NCBI GenBank assembly: GCA_018241665.1 | Contig: JAFEDK010000016.1 | Span: 1 to 64,000 of the forward strand | Source: Pseudomonadota bacterium | GTDB lineage: Bacteria > Pseudomonadota > Gammaproteobacteria > Burkholderiales > Rhodocyclaceae | Direction: 5' to 3' | DNA: 64,000 bases | In this document: in pieces, positions 43,208-52,242 of the stretch | Numbering within the stretch: position 1 is the first letter of the stretch | Layout: each line of letters begins with the position of its first letter | Program-made: the position numbers and the translations under genes | Notes under the pieces: model-generated | Seen by the model: the letters and a program-made list of their open reading frames with translations, nothing else | What the model was told of the DNA's origin: nothing | The model's database searches: none

Positions 43208-44078
43208 CGCCCTTGCCCTGCGCCGGGAGGATTTCCGCCCGGCCGTTTTGCCCACCGCCTCTGTTGATGGCTTCGCGGCCCGCGTCGGCAGCCTGGCCAT
43301 CCGCGCCCTGTACCGGGAGGTGGAGCTGTCGCCGAAGCCCGGTCTGGTCAGCCCGGCCGATTCCGGCAGCCACACGGACATGGACTTCCGCACTTTCGTG
43401 CGCAGCCTGCAGTCCCTGCGCGACTACTTTCCCGAGATCGCCCGCGTCGGCGCGGCCGGCCCGTCCTTCGAGCCGCTGCGCCAACTCGGCGTGGCGGCGG
43501 AGGCGAAGATGCTGCAGGCGACCGGCGGCATCAACACGCACCGCGGGGCGATCTTCAATATAGGGCTGCTGTGTGCCGCCGCCGGTGCGCTACACGCCGA
43601 GGGGCGTGACGTTGCCGCAGCGGACGTGTGCGCCGAGGTGACGCGGCGCTGGGGCGCGGCGATCCTCGGTTCGGCCAGCCCCGCGTCCCACAGCCACGGC
43701 GCCGAGGTGGCGCGGCGCTATGGCTGCGGTGGCGCCCGGCGGGAGGCGGCGGACGGTTTCCCCGCCGCGCTGGAAGTGGGCCTGCCGGCTTACCGGGACG
43801 CCCTGCGCCTGACCGGCGACCCGCAGCGCGCCGCGCTGCAGTGCCTCTTCGCACTGATCGCCCGGCTGGAAGACACCAATCTGCTGTGGCGCGGCGGGCC
43901 CAAAGGGCTGGCCTTCGCCCGGTGGCGCGCGCTGGATTTCCTTGCTGCCGGCGGCGTGGCCGCGGACGGCTGGGAGGCGAGGGCGCAACACATCCACCGG
44001 GAATTCGTCGCGCGTAACCTGAGCCCCGGCGGTAGCGCAGACCTGCTCGGGGTCACGCTGTTCCTCGACGCACTCTGA
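43200..44078 (+). CDS. mdcB: Triphosphoribosyl-dephospho-CoA synthase
   Basis: A 292-residue enzyme of the CitG/MdcB family that makes 2'-(5''-triphosphoribosyl)-3'-dephospho-CoA from ATP and dephospho-CoA. The motif ELSPKPGLVSPADSGSHTDMDF is diagnostic, together with GINTHRGAIFNIGLLCAAAG. The ATG at 43200 overlaps mdcG by 8 bp. MdcB and MdcG together make the holo-carrier. Confidence 0.94.
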   Translation: MSDALALRREDFRPAVLPTASVDGFAARVGSLAIRALYREVELSPKPGLVSPADSGSHTDMDFRTFVRSLQSLRDYFPEIARVGAAGPSFEPLRQLGVAAEAKMLQATGGINTHRGAIFNIGLLCAAAGALHAEGRDVAAADVCAEVTRRWGAAILGSASPASHSHGAEVARRYGCGGARREAADGFPAALEVGLPAYRDALRLTGDPQRAALQCLFALIARLEDTNLLWRGGPKGLAFARWRALDFLAAGGVAADGWEARAQHIHREFVARNLSPGGSADLLGVTLFLDAL

Positions 44079-44086
44079 GGCCAACC

Positions 44087-44998
44087 ATGCGCCTGGCGAT
44101 TCTGTTCAGCGGGCAGGGCAACCAGCAGCCCGCTCATTTCGACGCGTTGCGGCAAGGTGCATCGCCCGAATTGGGGGCGGCGCTGGCCGCTGCGATCCCG
44201 GAAACGTGGAGTTCGGCGGCGCCATCCGTTGCCGAGCTGCAGGCCAACCGGGTCGCCCAGCCGCTGATCTTCGCCTACCAGATGCACCTGTGGCGCCAGT
44301 TGCAGCCTGCGCTGCCGCGGCCGGTGGCCGTGGCCGGCTATTCCCTTGGCGAAATGGCGGCCTGCTGCGCCGCCGGCGCTTTTCCGCTGGAGGCCGGCGT
44401 TGCGCTGTGCGCGCAGCGGGCGGCGCTGATGGACGCCTGCGTGGACGGCCCGGCTGGTTTGCTGGCGGTGCTCGGCCTGTCTGCCGACGTTGTGGCGGAA
44501 CTGGCGGCGCGCTGCGGTCTGCTGGTGGCGATCCGTAACGGGCCCGACCATTTCGTGCTCGGTGGGCATGCCGCTGGCCTCGTCGAAGCCGAACAACTGG
44601 CGCAGGCGGCGGGGGCGAGCCGGGTGGTGCGCCTCGGCGTCGGCACGCCGTCCCATACGCCCTTGCTGGCGGCGGCCAGTGCCGGTTTCGCGACCTTGCT
44701 GGCGCCGTACCGCAGCGGCCGGCTGGCCTTCCCGGTCTTCAGCGCCATCGACGGACGGGCGGCCCGTACGGCGGCCGACGGCATGGACGCGCTGGCGCGC
44801 CAGATCAGCACGCCGCTGGACTGGGACGCCTGCCTCGGCGCGGTGCTGGAGATGCAGCCGGACGTGGTGCTGGAGATCGGCCCCGGCAACGCACTGGCGC
44901 GCATGTGGGGCGAGCGGGACAACGGTGTGCCGGTGCGTGCGTCGGACGATTTCCGCAGTGCCGCCGGCATCATCGACTGGGTGTGTGCGCGGGGCTGA
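44087..44998 (+). CDS. mdcH: Malonate decarboxylase malonyl-CoA:ACP transacylase (epsilon subunit)
   Basis: A 303-residue FabD-related acyltransferase. It loads malonyl (or acetyl) groups on the MdcC carrier so the decarboxylation cycle can start. The catalytic serine is in GYSLGE; FSGQGNQQPAHFDAL at the N-terminus and EIGPGNALARMW near the end match the MdcH type rather than FabD. It is the last gene of the malonate operon. Confidence 0.93.
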   Translation: MRLAILFSGQGNQQPAHFDALRQGASPELGAALAAAIPETWSSAAPSVAELQANRVAQPLIFAYQMHLWRQLQPALPRPVAVAGYSLGEMAACCAAGAFPLEAGVALCAQRAALMDACVDGPAGLLAVLGLSADVVAELAARCGLLVAIRNGPDHFVLGGHAAGLVEAEQLAQAAGASRVVRLGVGTPSHTPLLAAASAGFATLLAPYRSGRLAFPVFSAIDGRAARTAADGMDALARQISTPLDWDACLGAVLEMQPDVVLEIGPGNALARMWGERDNGVPVRASDDFRSAAGIIDWVCARG

Positions 44999-45032
44999 GC
45001 CCGCGCGGTGAGCCGGCTTTAGCTGGCTGGGT

Positions 45033-45716
45033 TCAGGGCTTGGCCGGTGCGGCGGCCTGGGCCTTGAGCGGGGCGCGCAGGGCCTCGAAGCGGGCCGGTG
45101 CGACGTATTGCAGGAGTTCCTTGCCCTTGCTGTCGAGCACCAGGTCCAGGCCCTTGTCCGGGTAGAGCAGGTGCTCCAGGTGGTCGTTGACGCGGATGCG
45201 CTCGGCTGGCGCGCCGAAGCGTTCCTGGATCACCTTGTCGTCCAGATTGACGCTGGGGATGAAGGCCAGGCCGCGGATCGGCGCAGCGAGGGCGGCCGCC
45301 CGGTCGGCGTCGGCCAGCGTGGCCTTGCGGGTGGTGCTCTGCATGTACTCGGTCTTCGGCGAGCGCTCGCGCATGCCTTCGATGGCGGCCTTGTCGAAGT
45401 CAGCCGTGACGATCAGCTTGCCGGCCACGAAGCCGGTGGTGACGCTCTCGTAATAGCCTTCCACGTTGCCGGTCTCGTTGGGCTCGGCGATCACCGCCAG
45501 CTGCAGTTCCTCGCCGAAGTGGGCGCGGGCGTCGGCCAGCGTGCTGCGCCCGAGGGTCAGCCCGAAGACCCGCGCTTCGCCTCCCGGCAGCACGTCGATC
45601 TGCCACGGCAGGCCGGAGGTGGGCACCGCCTTCGGGTCGAAGTGGGCGTACTGCCACGCGGCGGGGCCGACGATCAGGGCCAGGATCAACAGGACGACGG
45701 CAAGGGCGATCTTCAT
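45033..45716 (-). CDS. Conserved hypothetical membrane-anchored protein
   Basis: A 227-residue protein with an N-terminal hydrophobic helix (IALAVVLLILALIVGPAAW) followed by a soluble domain probably outside the membrane. It contains DVLPGGEARVFGLTLGRSTLADARAHFG and LDLVLDSKGKELLQYVAP. I recognise no catalytic motif; similar proteins occur in betaproteobacteria without assigned function. The end is rich in Ala and Pro. It is a single gene converging on mdcH, with REP copy 4 just upstream. Confidence 0.7.
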   Translation of the reverse strand: MKIALAVVLLILALIVGPAAWQYAHFDPKAVPTSGLPWQIDVLPGGEARVFGLTLGRSTLADARAHFGEELQLAVIAEPNETGNVEGYYESVTTGFVAGKLIVTADFDKAAIEGMRERSPKTEYMQSTTRKATLADADRAAALAAPIRGLAFIPSVNLDDKVIQERFGAPAERIRVNDHLEHLLYPDKGLDLVLDSKGKELLQYVAPARFEALRAPLKAQAAAPAKP

Positions 45717-45732
45717 GGGATGGAGTTATTTA

Positions 45733-45800
45733 GTGGGGGCGAATTCATTCGCCCGCGGAGCTTTATCTGGGGATGCAGGGCGAATGAATTCGCCCCTACG
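45733..45800. repeat. REP/BIME-like palindromic pair, copy 4
   Basis: GGGCGAATTCATTCGCCC and GGGCGAATGAATTCGCCC separated by about 25 bp, with GTGGG/CCCTAC outer arms. It lies upstream of the 45033 gene and downstream of rlhA. Confidence 0.9.
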
Positions 45801-45865
45801 GTTTCCCATGGTGCCCATGGATTTTCACTGCGCCCCGGATCTTACGAAGGTAAGGGTGACAGGAC

Positions 45866-47803
45866 TCAGTGGGGGGCGTGGAAGCCTTCCGGCACCTTGG
45901 CGTGGAAGACCACTGGCACGGCGGGCATGTCGAGCACGGACTGGCGGATCTTGCCGACCACGTGCATCTCGCAGCGCTTGCAGTCGAACCTGAGGGTCAG
46001 CTTTTCCTTGCCGTTGATCAGCGTCATCGGGTCGGGACGGATGCCCTTCACTTCCTTCGGGCACAGGTTGAAGCTGTAGCGCAGGCAGTGCTTGGTGATC
46101 ATCAGCGAGGCGTCGTCGAGGTGTTCGTTGGCCTCGTAGGCGGCCTCGATCAGCTGCACGCCGTGGCGCTGGTAGAAGTCCCGCGCCTTCTGGTTGAGCA
46201 CGTTGGCCAGGTAGCTGAGTTCGGTCTGCGGATACGGCACCGGCGGTTCGACCGCCGCCCGGCGCGGCAGCGGCGCCAGCGCTGCGAGGCGCGCGGCCTC
46301 CAGCTTTTCGACAGCCTCGCGGCGCAGCGCATTGATGGCACCGGCGGGCAGGAACCAGGCTTGGTCGAGCTGCAGCTCGATGGCGCGGGCGCTGAAGATC
46401 GTCGCGCCGAGCTTGCCGAGGTTGTCACGCAGGCCGGCGAGGGCGCGCTCGGCGTCCTTGGCGGGCTCCTTGGCGTGGGGCAGTTCGGCGCGGGCGGACA
46501 CGCCGGTCTCGTCGGTGAGGGTCAGCGCGAAGCCGTCCGGGGTTTCGGTGAGCTGCAGATCCACTGCGATACGGCGCTCGGCGGACTTCTTCTCGAGCAT
46601 CTTCTCGAACTCGTGGTCGCGGTTGCGGAACACGCCGCTGCCGGGGAAGAGCTCGGCCGGCACGGCGTCGGCGGTGTGCACGCGGAAATCGTCGCCGACG
46701 CGCTCGGCGCGGTTCACCCGCAGGCCGACCAGCTCGCCCTTGCGGTCGTAGAAGCTGAGGCCGTCGCCGTTGTGCAGCTCGACGGCGCTGGTGGTGTCAA
46801 ACCAGCGGCGTTGCTTGCCGTCCAGGCGGATCACGCTGCCGACCGGTTCGCCGACGAATTTGGGTGAGTCGAAGGCGCCGATGTCGGCGGTGCGGCCATT
46901 GACGAAGTAGTCGGTGGCGCCGCGGTTGAAGGTCTTGTCGGCCAGCGGCTGGAACAGGAAGGTGCTGCGCCCGGCGGAGGTTCGGCTGTATTCCGGCGTG
47001 TCCTCCATGATCTCGTCGAGCAGCAGGCGGTAGTGGGCGGTGATGTTCTTCACGTAGGCCATGTCCTTGTAGCGGCCTTCGATCTTGAAGCTGGAAATCC
47101 CCGCCTCGGCCAGCGCGCGCAGGTTGGCGCTCTGGTTGTTGTCCTTCATGGACAGCAGGTGCTGGTTGCTGGCGACGAGGTTGCCGTCCTTGTCGGCGAG
47201 GTCGTAGGGCAGGCGGCAGGCCTGCGAGCACTCGCCGCGGTTGGCGCTGCGGCCGGTGTGGGCGTGGCTGATGTAGCACTGGCCGGAGAAGGCCACGCAC
47301 AGCGCGCCGTGCACGAAGAACTCCAGCGCGCAGTCGGTGGCGGCGGCGACCTTGCGGATCTCGGTGAGGGTCATCTCCCGCGCCAGCACGATCTGCGAGA
47401 AACCCACGTCCTGCAGGAAGCGCGCCTTGTCGGCGTGGCGGATGTCGGTCTGGGTGCTGGCGTGCAGCTGGATCGGCGGCAGGTCGAGCTCCAGCAGGCC
47501 CATGTCCTGCACGATCAGCGCGTCGGCGCCGGCTTCGTGGAGCTGGCGGATCAGGCGTTCGGCGCTGGCCACTTCCTCGTCGTGGAGGATGGTGTTGCAG
47601 GCGACGAAGATGCGCGCGCCGAAGCGGTGGGCGTGGCGGGTCAGGCGCTCGATGTCCGCGATGGTGTTCTCGGCGTTGGCGCGGGCACCAAAGGCTGGGC
47701 CGCCGATGTACACGGCGTCGGCACCGTGGTTGATGGCCTCGATGCCGATGTCCGCGTTCTTGGCGGGGGCGAGGAGTTCGAGCTGCTTGCGGGAATGGGT
47801 CAT
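45866..47803 (-). CDS. rlhA: 23S rRNA 5-hydroxycytidine synthase (RlhA; U32 peptidase family)
   Basis: A 645-residue member of the U32 family, matching E. coli RlhA (YdcP) along its length, including LELLAPAKNADIGIEAINHGADAVYIGGPAFGAR and FFVHGALCVAFSGQCYISHAHTGRSANRGECSQACRLPY. The latter holds the family's conserved cysteines, which bind an iron-sulfur centre in tRNA and rRNA hydroxylases. The C-terminal domain adds HCLRYSFNLCPKE and FDCKRCEMHVVGKI with further cysteines. RlhA hydroxylates C2501 of 23S rRNA using prephenate-derived chemistry. It is a single gene. Confidence 0.9.
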   Translation of the reverse strand: MTHSRKQLELLAPAKNADIGIEAINHGADAVYIGGPAFGARANAENTIADIERLTRHAHRFGARIFVACNTILHDEEVASAERLIRQLHEAGADALIVQDMGLLELDLPPIQLHASTQTDIRHADKARFLQDVGFSQIVLAREMTLTEIRKVAAATDCALEFFVHGALCVAFSGQCYISHAHTGRSANRGECSQACRLPYDLADKDGNLVASNQHLLSMKDNNQSANLRALAEAGISSFKIEGRYKDMAYVKNITAHYRLLLDEIMEDTPEYSRTSAGRSTFLFQPLADKTFNRGATDYFVNGRTADIGAFDSPKFVGEPVGSVIRLDGKQRRWFDTTSAVELHNGDGLSFYDRKGELVGLRVNRAERVGDDFRVHTADAVPAELFPGSGVFRNRDHEFEKMLEKKSAERRIAVDLQLTETPDGFALTLTDETGVSARAELPHAKEPAKDAERALAGLRDNLGKLGATIFSARAIELQLDQAWFLPAGAINALRREAVEKLEAARLAALAPLPRRAAVEPPVPYPQTELSYLANVLNQKARDFYQRHGVQLIEAAYEANEHLDDASLMITKHCLRYSFNLCPKEVKGIRPDPMTLINGKEKLTLRFDCKRCEMHVVGKIRQSVLDMPAVPVVFHAKVPEGFHAPH

Positions 47804-47927
47804 GGTGGTGCTCTCGGGGGTGAGTACGCTGCTCGTCCGGCAGCTCGCAACCCGCCATTATCCCCGGTCCCGCAGGGTGCGTCGACCATGGCCTCAAGAC
47901 CCGCGCCGGGCCTGGATTTGCGTTTGC

Positions 47928-48347
47928 TCAGCGGTGCACGCAGGTTTCGGTGCCGAAGTTGCCGCCCTTGAATTCGGGCTCGTAGTAGTACTTGCTGAAG
48001 CTCCACTTGCCGGACTTTGTCTTGCTGAAGGTGGCGATGCCGGTGCCGTAGTCCTTGGTGCTGGTGTCGGTCAGCGCGAAATGGATGGCCATCTGGCGGC
48101 CGTTCGCGGCGGCGTGGCCCGGGTAGGCGCCGTAGCCGGGGACTTCCAGCTTGAAGCTGTAGGCGCCGAGCTTGCCGGTGCTCTGGCCGGGCACCCGTTC
48201 GAGGGTTACGGTGCCGGTGTACTTGCCTTCGTGGCTGTCGTCGCCGGTGCAGTCGTAGGTGCCGCTGAAGTCTTCGCCGGTGAAGGGGGCGTGGGCGTGG
48301 GCGGCGCTACAGGCGAGACACAGGATGAGGGTGGAAAGGCGCTTCAC
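47928..48347 (-). CDS. Small secreted hypothetical protein
   Basis: A 139-residue exported protein. Its signal peptide (KRLSTLILCLACSAAHAHA) is followed by a beta-rich soluble domain, FSGTYDCTGDDSHEGKYTGTVTLERV, with two cysteines (CTG and the C-terminal CVHR) likely to form a disulfide. I take a GTG start at 48347; the longer open frame runs into the kinase gene. It lies 31 bp downstream of the kinase gene on the same strand. The function is unknown. Confidence 0.65.
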   Translation of the reverse strand: MKRLSTLILCLACSAAHAHAPFTGEDFSGTYDCTGDDSHEGKYTGTVTLERVPGQSTGKLGAYSFKLEVPGYGAYPGHAAANGRQMAIHFALTDTSTKDYGTGIATFSKTKSGKWSFSKYYYEPEFKGGNFGTETCVHR

Positions 48348-48378
48348 GGTCGGGGGCTCCGGTTGGGATCGAAAGCCC

Positions 48379-50265
48379 TTATTGAACCACGATGCCGTTG
48401 TGCTGTTCAGCTGAGAGCCCCAGCCAGCGTTCCATTGCGCCGAGCAGCACATCGGGCTCGAAGGGCTTGATCAGGTGGTCGTCCATACCGGCGTCCAGGC
48501 AGCGGTGCCGGTCTTCCGAGAAGGCGTTGGCCGTCATCGCGAGGATCGGCACGCGGGTGTAGCCGGGCAACCGGCGGATTCTTCGGGTGGCTTCTAGGCC
48601 GTCCACCTCGGGCATCTGCATGTCCATCAGGATCAGCGCGTAAGGCTTGCTGGCTGCCTTTTCTACGGCGATGCGTCCGTTCTCGGCACAATCCACCCGC
48701 AGGCCGGCGTCTTCGAGCAGTTCGCGGGTGATTTCCAGATTGACCGGTTCGTCTTCTGCCACCAGCACCTCAGCGCCGTGGGGTAGGGCGCGCAGCGCAG
48801 GACCTGCCGGCGAGGCGGTGTGTGCCGCGCATGCGGGAGTGGCGGCGAAGCCGGCGACGCACCAGAAGGTGCTGCCACTGCCGGGCTGGCTATCGGCGCC
48901 GATGCTGCCGCCCATCAGGCCGACGAGACGCCGGCTGATGGCCAGCCCGAGGCCGGTACCGCCGTACTGGCGGGTGGTGGAGCGGTCGGCCTGTTCAAAG
49001 GCCTCGAAGATCCGTTCGAGCGCGTCCGGCGGGATGCCGATGCCGGTGTCGCTGACCTCGAAGCGCACCCGCACGAGGCCGGTTTCATCGTTTTCCAGCT
49101 TGCGGACGCGGATGCTGATGCCACCCTCCGCGGTGAATTTCAGCGCGTTGCCGGTCAGATTGAGCAGCACCTGGCCGAGGCGCTGGCTGTCTCCGGTGAG
49201 TTGAAGGCCGGACAGCGCCGGATCGATGTCCATTGCGAGCAGCAGCCCCTTGTCGTGCACGGCGTTGCCGATCAGTGCCTCGAGTGTGCGGAACAGTTCC
49301 GGTAGCGTGAAGGGCGACTGGGACAGTTCGAGCTTGTCCGCCTCGATTCTCGACAGGTCGAGGATGTCGTTGATGACGCCGAGGAGATGGCGGCCGGAGC
49401 CGATGATCTTGTCGAGCTGATGTTTTTGAAGCGGAGTGACGCCGCCGCGCTGGAGCAGGTGGGCCATGCCCAGGACGCCGTTGAGGGGCGTGCGGATCTC
49501 GTGGCTCATGTTGGCGAGGAAGGTGCTCTTCGCAAGGCTGGCCGCTTCGGCGGCATCCCGTGCCCGCTCCAGCTCCGTACGCGCGAGAAAGTCCCGGCGG
49601 ATCAGCCCCTCCCGCCACCAGCCGACACCGGCGGCGAGAATGAAGACGGTGAGGACCTGGTAGCTCCAGTACGCAAAGGCATGCAGTTCGCTGCTGATCC
49701 CGGCCTGGATCGCATACATGAAGGCGGCGAGGATGGTGAGGCCCGCAGCGAAGGCGATGCGGAACTGCACGCCGATGATCACGAAGATGTAGAGCTCTAG
49801 GAAGGTGAAGTTGAGCACGCCGACCCACGACGACAGGCCGCCGGCACCACCCTGGTCATCGATGCGTGCCAGGACCCAGAACAGGCTGAGGGAAATGCAC
49901 ACCAGCGCAGCCGCCATGACGGTTTGCCAGTTGTGTTTGGCGGTGCGGGTGAACGAATAGCCGATCGCCAATAGCAGCAGGGGCATGCTGAGCGTCAGCC
50001 GGCCCAGATTGGCACTGACATCCGGAAAGACCAGGAAGTCTACCGCACAGTCGCCCAGCACGAGGAGTAGGCCGAGTACCAGACTGGCCTGGGCGAAGCG
50101 GTGGTAGTAGTCGGTGTAATAGGTGCTGAACTGCTTTTCGAGCCGCGAATCGAGAAAGCGCAGGAACAGGCCGTAGGCCAGTGTGGAGTCGGGGGCGGAG
50201 GCTGAATGGTGAGTCACGGGGGCGGCAAATCGGATCGCGGTGCACCGATTGTCCATGCTCGCCAT
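48379..50265 (-). CDS. Hybrid sensor histidine kinase/response regulator
   Basis: A 628-residue two-component kinase. The N-terminal domain has about six membrane helices (residues ~60-225), resembling a membrane-integral sensor with no large periplasmic loop. The HisKA box [20 protein letters not shown] contains the phosphorylated histidine. The ATPase domain has the N-box [15 protein letters not shown] and GTGLGLAIS. The C-terminal receiver carries the phospho-aspartate in [13 protein letters not shown]. There is no output domain, so phosphotransfer to another protein is expected. I choose ATG 50265; nearby ATGs are possible. There is no adjacent response regulator. Confidence 0.88.
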   Translation of the reverse strand: MASMDNRCTAIRFAAPVTHHSASAPDSTLAYGLFLRFLDSRLEKQFSTYYTDYYHRFAQASLVLGLLLVLGDCAVDFLVFPDVSANLGRLTLSMPLLLLAIGYSFTRTAKHNWQTVMAAALVCISLSLFWVLARIDDQGGAGGLSSWVGVLNFTFLELYIFVIIGVQFRIAFAAGLTILAAFMYAIQAGISSELHAFAYWSYQVLTVFILAAGVGWWREGLIRRDFLARTELERARDAAEAASLAKSTFLANMSHEIRTPLNGVLGMAHLLQRGGVTPLQKHQLDKIIGSGRHLLGVINDILDLSRIEADKLELSQSPFTLPELFRTLEALIGNAVHDKGLLLAMDIDPALSGLQLTGDSQRLGQVLLNLTGNALKFTAEGGISIRVRKLENDETGLVRVRFEVSDTGIGIPPDALERIFEAFEQADRSTTRQYGGTGLGLAISRRLVGLMGGSIGADSQPGSGSTFWCVAGFAATPACAAHTASPAGPALRALPHGAEVLVAEDEPVNLEITRELLEDAGLRVDCAENGRIAVEKAASKPYALILMDMQMPEVDGLEATRRIRRLPGYTRVPILAMTANAFSEDRHRCLDAGMDDHLIKPFEPDVLLGAMERWLGLSAEQHNGIVVQ

Positions 50266-50390
50266 GGGGAAAAGTGTTACGCCGGGTAGCGGGTGTGTAC
50301 TTCGCCACACCCGCTCGATCCAGTGCGGGGTGAGGTGATAAAAATGATATTTTTCAGCGGGTTGAATTGGCGTCCTGGGCAGTCACGACT

Positions 50391-50945
50391 TCAAAACGAA
50401 GAGCCGGGCGTCTGCAGGAAGGTGATCTCTTCCGGCGACGATGGCCGCCCGAGCACCGCATTGCGGTGCGGGTAGCGCCCGAAGCGGTCGATGATGGCCT
50501 TGTGGCGCAGTTCGAAGTCCAGGTTGCTCTCGAGGCCAGGCTGGCTGAACAGGCGGACGGCGTGGGTATGGATCAGCGCCGATTCGCTGTGCATGTAGGG
50601 CATGTACAGGAAGGCCCGCCGGGCGACCGGCAGTTCAAGGTCGGCGCCGGCGGCTACGGCGTCCTGGGCCAGCACCAGGGCCATGCCGTCGCAGGCGAAG
50701 GCGCGCGGGTCGCCGCGGAAGAGGTTGCGGGAAAACTGGTCGAGCACGATGATCTCGGCCAGCCGGCCATCGGCGGTGGAGCGCCAGGCGTGAAGTTCGC
50801 CGCTGGCCGCTGCCGCGTATACCGCCCCGAAACGGGCGGCGATGAGGCGGTCGAATTCGTCCGAGCGGGCAAACCATTGCTTGGGCGTGCTTTCTTTGAA
50901 CCAGAAATCGAGTACGGCTTCGGAGTCGGGCAGGGATGCGGCCAT
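50391..50945 (-). CDS. DUF924 family protein
   Basis: A 184-residue helical protein of the DUF924 (TPR-like fold) family, of unknown function and widespread in proteobacteria. The characteristic segments EAVLDFWFKESTPKQWFARSDEFDRLI, IIVLDQFSRNLFRGDPRAFA and FLYMPYMHSESALIHTHAVRLF are all present. It is divergent from the methyltransferase gene at 50993. Confidence 0.9.
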   Translation of the reverse strand: MAASLPDSEAVLDFWFKESTPKQWFARSDEFDRLIAARFGAVYAAAASGELHAWRSTADGRLAEIIVLDQFSRNLFRGDPRAFACDGMALVLAQDAVAAGADLELPVARRAFLYMPYMHSESALIHTHAVRLFSQPGLESNLDFELRHKAIIDRFGRYPHRNAVLGRPSSPEEITFLQTPGSSF

Positions 50946-50992
50946 GCTGCGTTGTCCTCCTGGTTTGCGGGGCAGGGTTGTAAAACGGAATC

Positions 50993-52168
50993 ATGAATCA
51001 TCGTGCGCGCTTCCTGGCGCTTCAGTCCTTGCTGCAGGACAACCAGGCGTTCTGGCTGCCGCCCCCATTCTATGTGCATCGCCCGGCCTGGTGCGAAGAG
51101 TGGCCGGCGCTGGCGGAGGCGGTGCTTGGGCTGGAGGATGCCGAGCTCGAGGCCCTGGTCGCGTCGCCCGAGGCTTGCCGCGACTGGCTGGCCACCTATC
51201 TGCCGTTTGCCGGCGAGCTGGGGCAACTCAGCGATGTGGCGCCGCTGCCTGCTCGCAGCCTGGCGCCGAGCGGGGCGCATTTCGACTGGTTCATTCCCGG
51301 CCGCAAGCGGGCCCAGATCGAGGCCTTTGCCAGCCATGGGCCAGCGGTGGCGGCACCGCTGCTGGAGTGGTGCGCCGGCAAGGGCCACCTCGGCCGACGG
51401 CTGGCCATCAGCGACGGCCAGCCGGTGAGTTCGCTGGAGATCGACCCGGACCTGTGCGAGGACGCCGGGCGGCTGGCCGCCCGCGTCGGTGTGGCGCAGC
51501 AGGTGCTGTGCGCCGATGCGCTCGAAGCGTCGTCGCGGACCCACGTGCGCGGCCGCGAGGTGCTGGCCCTGCATGCCTGCGGGGAACTCCACCGCTCCCT
51601 CGTGCGGAGCGCGGGGGGCGACGGTGCCCATGCCTACCGGATCGCGCCGTGCTGTTATTACCGTGGTGCCCAGGACGGCTACCGACCGGTCAGTCGCGAA
51701 GCCTCGCTGCCGCTCGACGGGCGTGCGCTGCGCCTTGCGGTGACCGAGACCGTGACGGCGCCCCAGCGCCAACGCCAGCGCCTGGCCCGCGATCAGGCCT
51801 GGAAGCTGGGCTTCATCGCGCTGCGCAATGCACTCGAAGGGGAGGCCATCCGGCCGTTTCCGCCGATGCCGTCGCAGCTGCTGTCGGGCGATTTTCCGAC
51901 CTACGGGGAGGCGGTCGCGCGCCGCCAGGGCGTCCGCCTGCCAGCGGAGGTGGATTGGGGGCACTGGCTGGCGGTCGGCGAACGGCGCCGCGGCGAAGTC
52001 CGCCGCCTGGAACTGGTCCGCCATGCCTTCCGTCGCCCGCTGGAGATGTGGCTGGTGATGGATCTGGCGCGTGGTTTCGAGGAGGCCGGTTTCCGGGTGG
52101 AGGTCGGTACCTTCTGCGAGCGCAGTTTGACGCCGAGGAATCTGATGGTGCTGGCCGAGGCAGTTTGA
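50993..52168 (+). CDS. SAM-dependent methyltransferase (Methyltransf_32 type)
   Basis: A 391-residue class I methyltransferase. HFDWFIPGRKRAQIEAF comes just before the SAM-binding motif LLEWCAGKGHLGRRLA, an acidic SLEIDPDL motif II follows, and LALHACGELHRSLV is followed by IAPCCYYRG. It shares the LHAC...PCC pattern with the gene at 27808. It is probably an RNA or protein methyltransferase; the target is unknown. There is no clear operon partner. Confidence 0.8.
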   Translation: MNHRARFLALQSLLQDNQAFWLPPPFYVHRPAWCEEWPALAEAVLGLEDAELEALVASPEACRDWLATYLPFAGELGQLSDVAPLPARSLAPSGAHFDWFIPGRKRAQIEAFASHGPAVAAPLLEWCAGKGHLGRRLAISDGQPVSSLEIDPDLCEDAGRLAARVGVAQQVLCADALEASSRTHVRGREVLALHACGELHRSLVRSAGGDGAHAYRIAPCCYYRGAQDGYRPVSREASLPLDGRALRLAVTETVTAPQRQRQRLARDQAWKLGFIALRNALEGEAIRPFPPMPSQLLSGDFPTYGEAVARRQGVRLPAEVDWGHWLAVGERRRGEVRRLELVRHAFRRPLEMWLVMDLARGFEEAGFRVEVGTFCERSLTPRNLMVLAEAV

Positions 52169-52242
52169 GAGGGGCAGGTTTTATGTATTAAGCATTGGGT
52201 GGTTCGGGTATGATTTTGGAATATCCGTATGGTATTTATTTC

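Noticed and set aside
45733-45800. Paired palindromes considered as a CRISPR array or attachment site
   Set aside because: They occur singly per gap, always as one pair, with no series of spacers and no cas or integrase gene.
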